DNA of 34,094 nt from Streptomyces sp. MZ04. Its GTDB lineage: Bacteria > Actinomycetota > Actinomycetes > Streptomycetales > Streptomycetaceae. The number at the start of each line of letters is the position of its first letter. Position 1 is the stretch's first letter. Shown piece by piece: positions 1-7,831 of the stretch. The stretch is taken from positions 1 through 34,094 of the forward strand of contig NZ_SRIC01000058.1 of the NCBI RefSeq assembly GCF_004684775.1. The letters run 5' to 3'. Below the pieces are notes generated by a model. The model saw only the letters and a list, made by a program, of their open reading frames with translations. It searched no databases and was not told where the DNA came from. The translations under genes were made by a program, and so were the position numbers.

Positions 1-40
1 TCCTCGTCCCGGCCGTCGCCGTTCCCCCACCCCAAGCGCC

Positions 41-1444
41 TCACTCCCCCTGCTCCCCCTGCGGGCGCCTGAGTTGCTCGATCGCCTTGTCGACCGCCTT
101 GTGGGGCAGGCCGGTCCGGCGGCACAGGTCCTTCGGCTCCAGGCTGCTCAGCACGTCGTCGACGGTCTTGTCCTCCACGCTCGCGATGTCCATGACGTAC
201 CGCTGGACCCGGTCGACCGGATCGGCCTCCCTGGACCACTTCGGACTGACGGAGCTCGGTGCCACGACATTGACATCCACCAGGGCGTCCCGGGCCCCCA
301 CGCCCACCGGCCCGCGCTCCTGCTCCACCCAGGTCGTCCACACGCCGCGCCCGACGACGTGTTCCGCCACGCTCTCCGCCACCGAACCGTCCCGCAGGAC
401 CCCCGGGTCGACCGAGTCCGCCTTGACCAGCAGGCGGCAGGACGCGGCGAGCATGGGCGGCGAGACGACGGGTGCCACCGGTTCGCCGATCCGCGTGGAG
501 AGCGCGGCGATGTCCGGATGGTGCGGGGCCTCGTGCATGAGGTTGCCCACCAGGGTGCCGATCCGCTCCAGATCGGGCACCGGGTGCAGCAGCAGGGCGT
601 GGGCGCCGATGATCCCCATGAACGGGTTGAGGGTCTTGGCGTCGAGCAGTTCGACGAGCTGCCGGGTCGACACCAGGTCGATGCCCTGCCGCAGTCCGGA
701 GAGGGCCGCTTCCAGGGCGAGGCCGAGCGCGCGGTCCGTGGACTGCCAGCCGGCGCCGTGGCGCACCATCTGGATGGAGGCGAACTGGGGCTGCGGTCCC
801 TGCGGCCCGTTGCTCACGAACACCAGGGTGGTCCACCCGTCGAGCACGTGCAGGGCCTGCGCCAGGGGCAGTCCGTCGGCGGGTTCCCTGCGCAGCCGCA
901 ACCGGTAGCCGCCCGGCGGCAGTTCACCGCTCCAGGCGGACCATTCCTCGCCGCCCGACGGCTCCCAGCCGCCGGCTCCGCCGTCCACGGGTGTGCCGTC
1001 CTCGCCTGCCACCTCCAGGGCGTACGGGTCGAGCTGCCAGCCCCGGCGCAGATTGCGGATCAGCACCATCAGGGTGGGCGTGCCCGTGCCGTGGGTCGCG
1101 CGGGTGCTCCAGCGCTGCGCGGCCGCGCGGTGGTCCTCGCGGGTGGTCGGGGTGCCCTCGACCGGAGTGGGCGTGGGCATGCGGGGCAGCGCAAGGCGTT
1201 CGGTGAACGGCTCGGTGCCGACCTCGACGAACCGGCTCTCCACCTCGCCGCCGAACCGCTGCTCGATGCGGTAGATGCCGGGCGGCAGCGTCGTGTCGAT
1301 GGTCCCCATCGCGTGCGTGACCTCGCGGAACGCGGAGTCCGTGACGGTGACGAGGACCGACGGGGTGTCCGGGATGACGACGAACGGCACCCCTGCCGCG
1401 GCCTCTTCTCGTGCGTGCCGCCGGTCTTCAGAGCTGGACACCAT
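41..1444 (-). CDS. Caspase-associated protein with N-terminal beta-sandwich segment
   Basis: A 467-residue protein of unknown biochemical function, read from ATG at 1444. An in-frame GTG at 1450 is an alternative; AGGCGG lies 8 bases before the ATG. The start lies inside the 3' end of the caspase gene, so the two are probably translationally coupled. About residues 25-75 look like a small PEGA-like beta-sandwich (PPGIYRIEQRFGG). The central part is helical with NPFMGIIGAHALLL and HPDIAALS, patterns I associate with proteins encoded beside bacterial caspase or CHAT proteases. The C-terminus is a short charged helical segment (DDVLSSLEPKDLCRRTG). There is no signal peptide or membrane helix. 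It could be an adaptor, substrate or effector of the caspase. The coding call is solid; the role is inferred from context. Confidence 0.8.
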   Translation of the reverse strand: MVSSSEDRRHAREEAAAGVPFVVIPDTPSVLVTVTDSAFREVTHAMGTIDTTLPPGIYRIEQRFGGEVESRFVEVGTEPFTERLALPRMPTPTPVEGTPTTREDHRAAAQRWSTRATHGTGTPTLMVLIRNLRRGWQLDPYALEVAGEDGTPVDGGAGGWEPSGGEEWSAWSGELPPGGYRLRLRREPADGLPLAQALHVLDGWTTLVFVSNGPQGPQPQFASIQMVRHGAGWQSTDRALGLALEAALSGLRQGIDLVSTRQLVELLDAKTLNPFMGIIGAHALLLHPVPDLERIGTLVGNLMHEAPHHPDIAALSTRIGEPVAPVVSPPMLAASCRLLVKADSVDPGVLRDGSVAESVAEHVVGRGVWTTWVEQERGPVGVGARDALVDVNVVAPSSVSPKWSREADPVDRVQRYVMDIASVEDKTVDDVLSSLEPKDLCRRTGLPHKAVDKAIEQLRRPQGEQGE

Positions 1445-2498
1445 TGCCACCGCCTGTCATTACCTCGAAGAATCCGCCGTCCCTGAAGTCCACCGCGTTC
1501 ACGCTCTCCGGCATGGCGCGGTACATCCCGGGCTTGAGCTTCTCGACGCTTTCCCCCGCGTCGACGTGCAGCCTGATCGGTGGTTCGCCGGGTGCGCCGC
1601 CCCGCAGCTGCACCCAGCCGCGGAAGCCTTCGGGGAAGCGCAGCGTCACCGGGGCCGACGGGTCCTCCACGCCCCGCGTGAAGACCATCGGGGCACTGGC
1701 GCCCGTGATGAACCTGGCCTGCTGCGGCACGAGCGCGCCCCCGGTCCTGGCCCGCACCGACATGGTGACGTAGTTGGCGAGGCCGTCGGAGGTGACCGTG
1801 CCCGCCGGGGTGACGCTCGCGCCGCGCAGCCCCTCCAGGATCGCGGTCGTGAAGTGCCCGCGGGCCCCGTCGCGGTCGGCGATCTGCTCCTCGTAGGCGG
1901 GGTCGCCGAGCGACGTCGCGAAGCCGACGAAGTAGTCGACGTCGTCGGGCGCCTCGGTGTTTCCGGTGAAGGGCGGGGCGAAGGCCTCCACGCCGCCGAA
2001 GCGGGTGCGGCAGCAGTCGGCGAGGAAGACCACCTCGTGGAACGGCGACGCCGACTCGTACCAGTTCAGATACTGGCGTACCGCGATGTGGCTGCCCATG
2101 TAGTCCCGCGCCGCGTTGGCCATGAGCAGCGCCGCGTCGCTGTTGTTGGACGGCGAGAACCCGTGGCCCGCCAGGAAGACGTACAGTCTGGTCGCCCGCC
2201 ACGCCTCGGACTGCTCTTCTTCGGGCCTGGCCCTGACGGCCTTCCCCACGGCCGTGTGCGAGCGGTAGAGCGCCCGGTCGACGTAGTCCCTGGTCGGTAC
2301 GGCGCTGAGGAAGTCGTCGGTGCGCTCGTCCTCCTCGGTCGCGGTGACCAGGTGGACGTTGGCCTCGGGCACGGCCCCTCCCCCGGGGTCGACGAGCCAC
2401 TCGTGGAATCGGCACGCGTCGCCCCGCGCCCCCTGAAGGTCGCCTATGGCCGGGTATCGGTTGATGCCGACGACCACGGCGTAATGCAGGTCGTTCAT
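1428..2498 (-). CDS. Caspase-family (C14-like) cysteine protease
   Basis: A 356-residue caspase-fold protease, predicted to cut after specific residues with a His/Cys dyad. The N-terminus HYAVVVGINRYP is the typical first strand, the histidine is H112 in YVFLAGHGF, and the cysteine follows VVFLADCC (C163 most likely, C162 next to it). Residues 1-270 form the protease. The tail, about 280-350, looks like a small beta-sandwich (LKPGMYRA) resembling the start of the downstream protein. A strong GGGGGAGAG ribosome-binding site precedes ATG 2498. It sits 34 bases after the alpha/beta-hydrolase gene and overlaps the next gene. In bacteria such proteases often act as effectors in antiphage or cell-death modules; that role is inferred here, not shown. 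Confidence 0.9.
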   Translation of the reverse strand: MNDLHYAVVVGINRYPAIGDLQGARGDACRFHEWLVDPGGGAVPEANVHLVTATEEDERTDDFLSAVPTRDYVDRALYRSHTAVGKAVRARPEEEQSEAWRATRLYVFLAGHGFSPSNNSDAALLMANAARDYMGSHIAVRQYLNWYESASPFHEVVFLADCCRTRFGGVEAFAPPFTGNTEAPDDVDYFVGFATSLGDPAYEEQIADRDGARGHFTTAILEGLRGASVTPAGTVTSDGLANYVTMSVRARTGGALVPQQARFITGASAPMVFTRGVEDPSAPVTLRFPEGFRGWVQLRGGAPGEPPIRLHVDAGESVEKLKPGMYRAMPESVNAVDFRDGGFFEVMTGGGNGVQL

Positions 2499-2532
2499 CC
2501 GTATCTCTCCCCCGTCGGTCGCATCGGTCGCG

Positions 2533-4029
2533 TCAGTCGGCGAGCATGTCGGCCATGCTCGCGAGCACGTCCGGGTCGTCGTCGAACGCCGTGTGGCTGA
2601 GGGCGCCCGCGCGCAGTCCGGGGCCGCCGTCGGCGGGTGACCACACGGTGCGCGTGGGGTCGTCCGCCAGGAAGTCGCGCAGGTCGGCCGAGTCGCGGTC
2701 CGCGGCCGCCGCGTCGAGGTACCAGTGGTGCATGCCGGCGATGGGCACGACGGCGGACTTCTGGTCCTGGCCGCGTTCCAGGACGCCGGAGATGAAGTAG
2801 AGCAGCGACCTCGGGTACAGGAACGGCACCAGGTGGTCGGCCCGCTCCGCCGGGTCGTTCATGGTGAACATCCGGAAGCGGTCGAAGAGTTCGCTCCGGC
2901 GGCGTACGACGGGCACGAGCCGGCCCACCGTGCAGGCGGGCGCGAGGAGCACCACGTCGCGGATGCGGAAGTCCGCCGGCATGGGGTCGTCGGCGGCGGC
3001 GCGCCTGCGGGCGATGTCGTCGAGGAGGTTGCCGATGAACACGGCGCCCGCGCTGTGGCCGACGACGGTCACCTCGGGCCGGGTGCCGGTGGCGAGCAGT
3101 TCGGCGAACCGGTCGAGGAAGTACCGTCCGGCGCGGACCTCGTCACCTGCGGCGAAGGTGTCGCCGGTCTGCCGCTTCATCGCGTCCCAGATCGCCGCGC
3201 CCACGGCGCCCAGGTAGAACTCGCGGAGGATCTCCTCGACGACCGTCGGATAGAGACCGTGGTCGGTGCGCCGCCGGAACCTTCCGACGACGGCGGCCAC
3301 CACGCGTACGGTCTTGCGGACCAGCAACGCGGTGCTGACCAGGGCGCGTTCCCCCGCCCCCGCCCGGTCCACGAGGTCGGCGACGATCTCCGGTGACATC
3401 AGTGTGGCCGCCGCGGCACGCCCCCCGATTGCGTCTCGCGCCGCGGCGGCCCGCTCTGCGGGCGCGGGCGCAACCGAGTTGACGATCTCCCGGGTGCGCT
3501 CGGCCAGTTCGATGTCCGTGGAGAGCTCGGTGGCCAGCTGGCGCTGTTCGTCGTCGCTCAGTTCCGGCACGTCGGCCGGGGCGGTCAGCCGTGCGTACGG
3601 CTCCTGCCCGGCCCGCACCTGGGCGAGTTCCGCTGCGACGGCCCTCGAGGTAGGGGTGGCCACCACCCCGAGGGCCCGCTGCCCCGGCTCCTGGAAGACG
3701 ATGCCTGTCGCGTACCGAGTGACCCTGTTGAGCAGCGTACGGAAGACGCTCTCGTTCAGGATCTGCGGCAGGTTCCCCCGCAGGGTCTCCAGGAGTCCGC
3801 TGCTCCACACGAAGAAGACGGGGTCGGCCCCGGCCGCTTCGTAGACGGGCGCGAGGCGTTCGGCGGTCCTGAACCCCAGCGCGTCGTCGATGAGCCCGCC
3901 GTGGAAGTGCAGCACGACCCGCGGCCGGTCCTTGAGCCCGGCCACGAGCTCGTCGATGTCGGCGGTGGTGGTCGAGGCGAGCCGGCCACCCTGTCCGCTG
4001 TGGATGCACCGGTCACGGAAGGATTCCAT
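2533..4029 (-). CDS. Alpha/beta-hydrolase-fold protein of caspase locus
   Basis: A 498-residue protein with serine-hydrolase features. VVLHFHGGL near residue 45 resembles an oxyanion-hole strand. VTVVGHSAG carries the nucleophile elbow GxSxG, with the serine at about residue 326. Possible acid and base are the Asp in FTMNDPAERAD and a His near residue 478. A long helical insertion (about 130-300) separates the two halves, so it is larger than a simple esterase. Start: ATG 4029 is preferred over an in-frame TTG at 4035. No Shine-Dalgarno is visible, but TACCTT lies 7 bases upstream of the ATG, so leaderless initiation is possible. It is 24 bases after the PheC-like gene and 34 before the caspase gene. 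Substrate unknown; a phospholipase-like or peptide esterase role is possible. Confidence 0.85.
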   Translation of the reverse strand: MESFRDRCIHSGQGGRLASTTTADIDELVAGLKDRPRVVLHFHGGLIDDALGFRTAERLAPVYEAAGADPVFFVWSSGLLETLRGNLPQILNESVFRTLLNRVTRYATGIVFQEPGQRALGVVATPTSRAVAAELAQVRAGQEPYARLTAPADVPELSDDEQRQLATELSTDIELAERTREIVNSVAPAPAERAAAARDAIGGRAAAATLMSPEIVADLVDRAGAGERALVSTALLVRKTVRVVAAVVGRFRRRTDHGLYPTVVEEILREFYLGAVGAAIWDAMKRQTGDTFAAGDEVRAGRYFLDRFAELLATGTRPEVTVVGHSAGAVFIGNLLDDIARRRAAADDPMPADFRIRDVVLLAPACTVGRLVPVVRRRSELFDRFRMFTMNDPAERADHLVPFLYPRSLLYFISGVLERGQDQKSAVVPIAGMHHWYLDAAAADRDSADLRDFLADDPTRTVWSPADGGPGLRAGALSHTAFDDDPDVLASMADMLAD

Positions 4030-4053
4030 GCCCAAGAAGGTAGGGCGGCCCCG

Positions 4054-4926
4054 TCACCTCGGCCTCCGGGGCGAACTCAGGGATATCCCCTGGGTCCAGG
4101 AACCCGAGGCCGTGCCCATCCACTCCGCCTCGTACGCCGCGTAGGTGCCGTCGTGCGTCGCCAGATGCGTGAACTGGTCGACGTACGCCTTGAACTCCTC
4201 GTCCCCGCGCGGCAGTGCGTACGCCTTCTCGGAGAAGGTGAAGGGCTTGTCGGGGTGCAGCGAGCAGAGCTCGGGGTGGATCTTGGACTGGTAGCGGGTC
4301 TCACTGGCGTCCGTCATCATCACGTCCGCGCGGCCCTCGATGATCTCCCGGAAGATCGTGGTGTTCTCGGGGTGCAGTTCGATGGTGGCCTGCTTGATGT
4401 TGGCGCGCGCGAACTGCTCGTTCGTGCCACCGGGGTTGACGATCACGGTGGTGCCGGGCTTGTCGATGTCCTTCAGCGTGCCCTCGCCGAACCTGTCCTT
4501 GTCGGCGCAGCGGATGATCGGCGTCTTGCCGTCCTCGCGGGTCGGTTCGCTGAAGTAGACCTGGCGGGCGCGCGGCAGGGTGATGGAGACGCCGCCGACG
4601 GCGATGTCGCAGCGGCCCGCCGCGACGTCCTTGGTCAGGTTCGCCCACGTCGTCGCGACATAGGAAGGCTTGGCGTCGAGGCTCTCGGCAAGGTCCTCGG
4701 CCATCTTGATGTCCACTCCGCTGTACGTTCCGTCGGCGGGGTCGAGGTGGGTGAACGGGCGGTAGTCACCCGTCGTGCACACCTTCAGGACGCCCGCCTT
4801 CGGGACGGAGTCCAGGAGGCTGCCGTGGTGGCGGTCCGGCCGCTTCGCCGAGTCGGGCGAGGCGGGCGCGGCGGCGGTCACGGCCAGCAGGCACACCAGG
4901 GCGGACAGGGTGGCGGCACGCTTCAC
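4054..4926 (-). CDS. PheC-like cyclohexadienyl dehydratase (secreted, SBP fold)
   Basis: A 290-residue exported protein of the periplasmic-binding-protein fold. Start is GTG 4926 with GGAGGAG about 6 bases upstream. The first 23 residues form a signal peptide ending near APA. The mature part matches the PheC-type enzymes that convert prephenate or arogenate to phenylpyruvate or phenylalanine: CTTGDYRPFTH, GVDIKMAEDLAESL, TTWANLTKD, VNPGGTNEQFARAN, HPENTTIF, DVMMTDASETRYQSKIHPEL and EKAYALPRGDEEFKAYVD occur in the family order. About 20 residues with no obvious homology follow GTASG at the end. No permease or ATPase genes adjoin it, favouring enzyme over transporter. It may still be an amino-acid binding protein, since the two groups are close relatives. 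It heads the run that leads into the caspase module. Confidence 0.85.
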   Translation of the reverse strand: MKRAATLSALVCLLAVTAAAPASPDSAKRPDRHHGSLLDSVPKAGVLKVCTTGDYRPFTHLDPADGTYSGVDIKMAEDLAESLDAKPSYVATTWANLTKDVAAGRCDIAVGGVSITLPRARQVYFSEPTREDGKTPIIRCADKDRFGEGTLKDIDKPGTTVIVNPGGTNEQFARANIKQATIELHPENTTIFREIIEGRADVMMTDASETRYQSKIHPELCSLHPDKPFTFSEKAYALPRGDEEFKAYVDQFTHLATHDGTYAAYEAEWMGTASGSWTQGISLSSPRRPR

Positions 4927-5005
4927 GGGGGCTCCTCCGGGTCGGGTTCGCGGCTCGAAGGGATCACTTTCGCAGACCCGTTCTGGCAGGTGAAGCCCCT
5001 TCTCA

Positions 5006-7564
5006 TCAGGCGAGCGGCACCAGTTGAATGGCCGTCAGATCTGGCCCCGCCCCGGTGTCGTACGCGTCCTCGTCGAAGGGATACAGCGGGCGCTCCACGC
5101 GGTGGTGGCCGAGCCTCAGGAGGTTCTGGTCGACGCCGCCCGGGGTGAGGGCGAGGAGCCAGTCGGCGGCCATGTCGTACAGCTCGGGCTCCAGGTAGCC
5201 GATCTTCACGACGACCAGGTCGAAGGTGCGCGGGTCGATGCCGAGGCCGCCGTCGGCCGGGCCCAGGAAGTCCGCGAGGGTGTGGAAGGGTTTGCGGCGC
5301 TCGACCAGGATCACCGTCACCCCGCCGCTCTTCACCGCCGCCATGTCGACGCCCCGGTCGTAGGCGCCGCCCTCGGCCCGGTCCTTCTGCTCGGTGGCGC
5401 GCTGCAACGCCTCGATGGTGCCCGTGAGTTCGTACGGCCCACCGTGGTTCGCGTCGACCTTGCCGCCGACGCTCAGGGTGACCTCGGCGCCCACTCCGGC
5501 CTCGAAGCAGCGGGCGACGGCGAGGGGGTCGGTGATGCCGGGGTGGACCGCGGTGACCTTCCCGGAGCGGATCGCGTCGTTCGACAGAAGCTTGCCCAGC
5601 ATGTACGCCAGGTCGCCCGCGCCGCCCGCCGTGGGGTTGTCCCCGGAGTCGCTGATCAGGAAGGGCCGCTTCGTCGAGGCCACCGCCTGTGCGATGCACT
5701 CGTCGGCGCCGCCGGTCGGGCCGACGAAGACGAAGTCGCGGCGCGCTTCCCAGTAGCGCCGTGCCAGCTTCTCGGCCTCGGCGGCGGCCAGTTCGGCGTC
5801 CTCGCCGGTGACGACGATCGCGGCCTGGCAGCGCGGTTCGTCCGCCCACGCGTAGCCGACCCACAGCGCGGCGTCGAGGATGCCGGGCAGCTTCTCGATC
5901 TCGGCGAGCGAGGCGTACAGCGACTTGGCGGGCTCCAGACGGGTGCTGGTCTTCTCGCCGGGCAGCAGGACGGGGATCCGCACCCAGGCGCGGTGCGGCC
6001 GGGTGCCGTCGCGCAGGCAGCGTACGAGATGGCGCGCGGCGCGCTCGCGGGTCTCCCAGGCGTCCTCGTGCGGGGCCAGGCGGTGGGCGGTGAGCAGGTC
6101 GACCGGCTCGGCGAAGCGGCGTGAGACGTTGCCGTGCAGGTCCATGGCGGCCGAGATCATCGGGCGGCCGCCGTCGGGGGTGCCGACGGCGTCGAGTGCG
6201 GCACGCACGGCCTCGGTCAGATCGGCCTCTGCGTCGGTCAGGCCGATGACGCTCATCGCGCCGTGGATGTCGTAGACGAGCCCGTCCAGGGGGCCCGCTT
6301 CCCGTATGCGCGTGACGAGTTCGTCCTTGAGGATCAGATACGACTCGGCCTCCACCGGCCCGCCGGGCAGCGAGGTCGCGTGCAGCAGGGGCACCCATTC
6401 GACCGTGTAGGCCAGGTCCGACTCGGGCCGGGTCCAGGTGTAGCGGTCGAGGAGTTCCTGGCCGCGGGTCTGACGGAAGTCGTCCGTGGTGGTGATCTCC
6501 AGGTCCGCGGTGGCCAGCGGCAGGCAGCGCTCGTAGAGGACACCGCGTACGGCGGCGACCAGCGGCTCGGCGGTGGCGAGCACTCCGCCGAGGGCGACGG
6601 CCTGCGGGTTGAAGAAGTTGACGACGACGGACAGGACCGTGCCGATGTGCCGGCCCGCCGTACGGACGAGGGTGGTGGCCTGCGGGTCGCCGTCCGCGAC
6701 GAGCCGCAGGAGTTCGTTGGTGTCCGCCACCTCGACGCCCTGCAGGGCGAGTTCGCGGATCAGCGCCGCGCCGCTTGCCACGGTCTCCAGGCAGCCGATG
6801 TTGCCGCAGCTGCACGGCCGGTCGCCCGCCGCCTCGATGCGTACGTGACTGATGTCGCCGGCGGAGCCGTTCGCGCCGTCGTGCGGGCGGCCCGCCGCGA
6901 TGACGCCGCTGCCGATGCCGCGGCCCGCCTTGACGACGACCATGTGGTCGAGTTCGGGCCGTACGGTGCGGTGTTCGCCGACGGCCATCATCGTGGCGTC
7001 GTTGTCGACGGTGACGGGGATGCCGAGGCGTTCGGCGAGGACGTCGCGCAGCGGGTAGCGGTGCCAGCCCGGCATGCGGGACGGGCTGAGGACGCGGCCC
7101 TCCGCGGGCTGCACGGGGCCGGGGAAGGCGACGCCGAGCGCGCGGACGGTGCGGCCCGACTCCCGCTGGCGCACGCCGAGTTCGGCGACCTGCTCGCAGA
7201 GCCAGTCCACGGCGGACTCGGGTCCCGCGGTGATGTCGTGCGGCAGGTCGACGGCGTCCAGGACGGTGCCGCCGAGGTCGACGGCGCCGAGGCGGGCGTG
7301 GTGGCTGCCCAGGTCCGCGGCGAGGGCGACGCCGCCTTGCGCGTGGACGCGCAGGAGGCGGGGGCGGCGGCCGCCGCGGGATGCGCCCTCGCCCGATTCG
7401 GTGAGCAGCCCCGCGTCGACCAGCTCCTGGACGCGCAGCGAGACCGTGGACGCGGCGAGCCCCAACTCCCGTACGAGATCGGCCCGGGACGACGCGGCGC
7501 CCGAGGAGACCAGCTGCAGGATGTGCTGCGCCGATCCCGGTTCGCCGAGTGGTGTTCCGGCCAT
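5006..7564 (-). CDS. ROK regulator fused to M81/MlrC-type metallopeptidase
   Basis: An 852-residue two-part protein. Residues 12-55 form a winged helix (ASSRADLVRELGLAASTVS). Residues 75-357 are a ROK sugar-kinase-like domain with DNDA (187-190), GRGIGSG (214-220), H240 and the zinc cluster CSCGNIGC (251-258). From about 358 the sequence changes to an M81 metallopeptidase of the microcystinase MlrC type: DIHGAM (432-437), MDLHGN (474-479), LAPHEDAWE (496-504) and SDSGDNPTAGG (638-648). The ROK C-terminus (about 25 residues) and the M81 N-terminus with its usual HETN motif are both missing, as if an in-frame deletion had joined two adjacent genes. ATG 7564 has a G-rich ribosome site. It diverges from the importer operon, which it may regulate. 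Whether either half is active is unclear. Confidence 0.88.
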   Translation of the reverse strand: MAGTPLGEPGSAQHILQLVSSGAASSRADLVRELGLAASTVSLRVQELVDAGLLTESGEGASRGGRRPRLLRVHAQGGVALAADLGSHHARLGAVDLGGTVLDAVDLPHDITAGPESAVDWLCEQVAELGVRQRESGRTVRALGVAFPGPVQPAEGRVLSPSRMPGWHRYPLRDVLAERLGIPVTVDNDATMMAVGEHRTVRPELDHMVVVKAGRGIGSGVIAAGRPHDGANGSAGDISHVRIEAAGDRPCSCGNIGCLETVASGAALIRELALQGVEVADTNELLRLVADGDPQATTLVRTAGRHIGTVLSVVVNFFNPQAVALGGVLATAEPLVAAVRGVLYERCLPLATADLEITTTDDFRQTRGQELLDRYTWTRPESDLAYTVEWVPLLHATSLPGGPVEAESYLILKDELVTRIREAGPLDGLVYDIHGAMSVIGLTDAEADLTEAVRAALDAVGTPDGGRPMISAAMDLHGNVSRRFAEPVDLLTAHRLAPHEDAWETRERAARHLVRCLRDGTRPHRAWVRIPVLLPGEKTSTRLEPAKSLYASLAEIEKLPGILDAALWVGYAWADEPRCQAAIVVTGEDAELAAAEAEKLARRYWEARRDFVFVGPTGGADECIAQAVASTKRPFLISDSGDNPTAGGAGDLAYMLGKLLSNDAIRSGKVTAVHPGITDPLAVARCFEAGVGAEVTLSVGGKVDANHGGPYELTGTIEALQRATEQKDRAEGGAYDRGVDMAAVKSGGVTVILVERRKPFHTLADFLGPADGGLGIDPRTFDLVVVKIGYLEPELYDMAADWLLALTPGGVDQNLLRLGHHRVERPLYPFDEDAYDTGAGPDLTAIQLVPLA

Positions 7565-7582
7565 GCCGCCCCCTGTTGCTCC

Positions 7583-7656
7583 GATGCTGCTTCGAGGTGT
7601 TCTTCGAGGTGTTCTTCGAGGTGTTGCTTCGAGGTGTTGCTTCGAGATGTTCGTTC
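7583..7656 (-). repeat. Tandem 12-13 bp repeat in leader of ROK-M81 gene
   Basis: Six consecutive copies of a 11-13 base unit (GAGGTGTTCTTC or GAGGTGTTGCTTC on the plus strand, degenerate at both ends) fill most of the region upstream of the ROK-M81 start. The four central copies are two identical 12-mers followed by two identical 13-mers, so unit length varies by one base. It lies between the start codon and the dyad at 7689-7721, probably in the 5' leader. It could be a multi-site binding array or a slippage-prone spacer. Confidence 0.85.
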
Positions 7657-7688
7657 GACAACGAGACGAACACTAAGGCGACTCGAAG

Positions 7689-7721
7689 GAAGTTGACCAG
7701 TACTCCCGACTTTTCAACTTC
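7689..7721. promoter_or_regulatory. Candidate operator: 8-bp dyad GAAGTTGA-N17-TCAACTTC
   Basis: A perfect inverted repeat with 8-base arms and a 17-base spacer, in an AT-rich stretch of the divergent gap between the ROK-M81 gene and the importer operon. It ends 16 bases upstream of the -35 box of the importer promoter. Position and symmetry fit an operator for the ROK-type winged helix encoded next to it; binding is inferred. Confidence 0.55.
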
Positions 7722-7737
7722 TTGCCGAATGAAGCTA

Positions 7738-7767
7738 TTGACTTGGTTTTCTGGTGCGTCCTAGCGT
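7738..7767 (+). promoter_or_regulatory. Putative housekeeping promoter of the oligopeptide importer operon
   Basis: TTGACT (7738-7743), an 18-base spacer and TAGCGT (7762-7767) fit the actinobacterial principal-sigma pattern TTGAC / TAnnnT. The lipoprotein start codon lies 65 bases downstream and the candidate operator immediately upstream. The start point is not determined. Confidence 0.6.
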
Positions 7768-7831
7768 TCGGGCGCCGCCTCGTCGTTCTCCGGCACGGGG
7801 CCGGTCCCGTACCCCTTGGAGGCCCATCGCC

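Noticed and set aside
74..1486. 470-codon plus-strand frame opposite the caspase partner
   Set aside because: Antisense shadow without motifs or ribosome site; the minus-strand reading is continuous with the operon.
4029..4060. Separate leaderless promoter for the hydrolase gene
   Set aside because: TACCTT is well placed as a -10, but no acceptable -35 lies 16-18 bases upstream; mentioned only as a possibility.
4923..7673. 916-codon minus-strand open frame covering the ROK-M81 gene
   Set aside because: Arginine- and proline-rich shadow typical of high-GC DNA; the overlapping frame carries all the family motifs.
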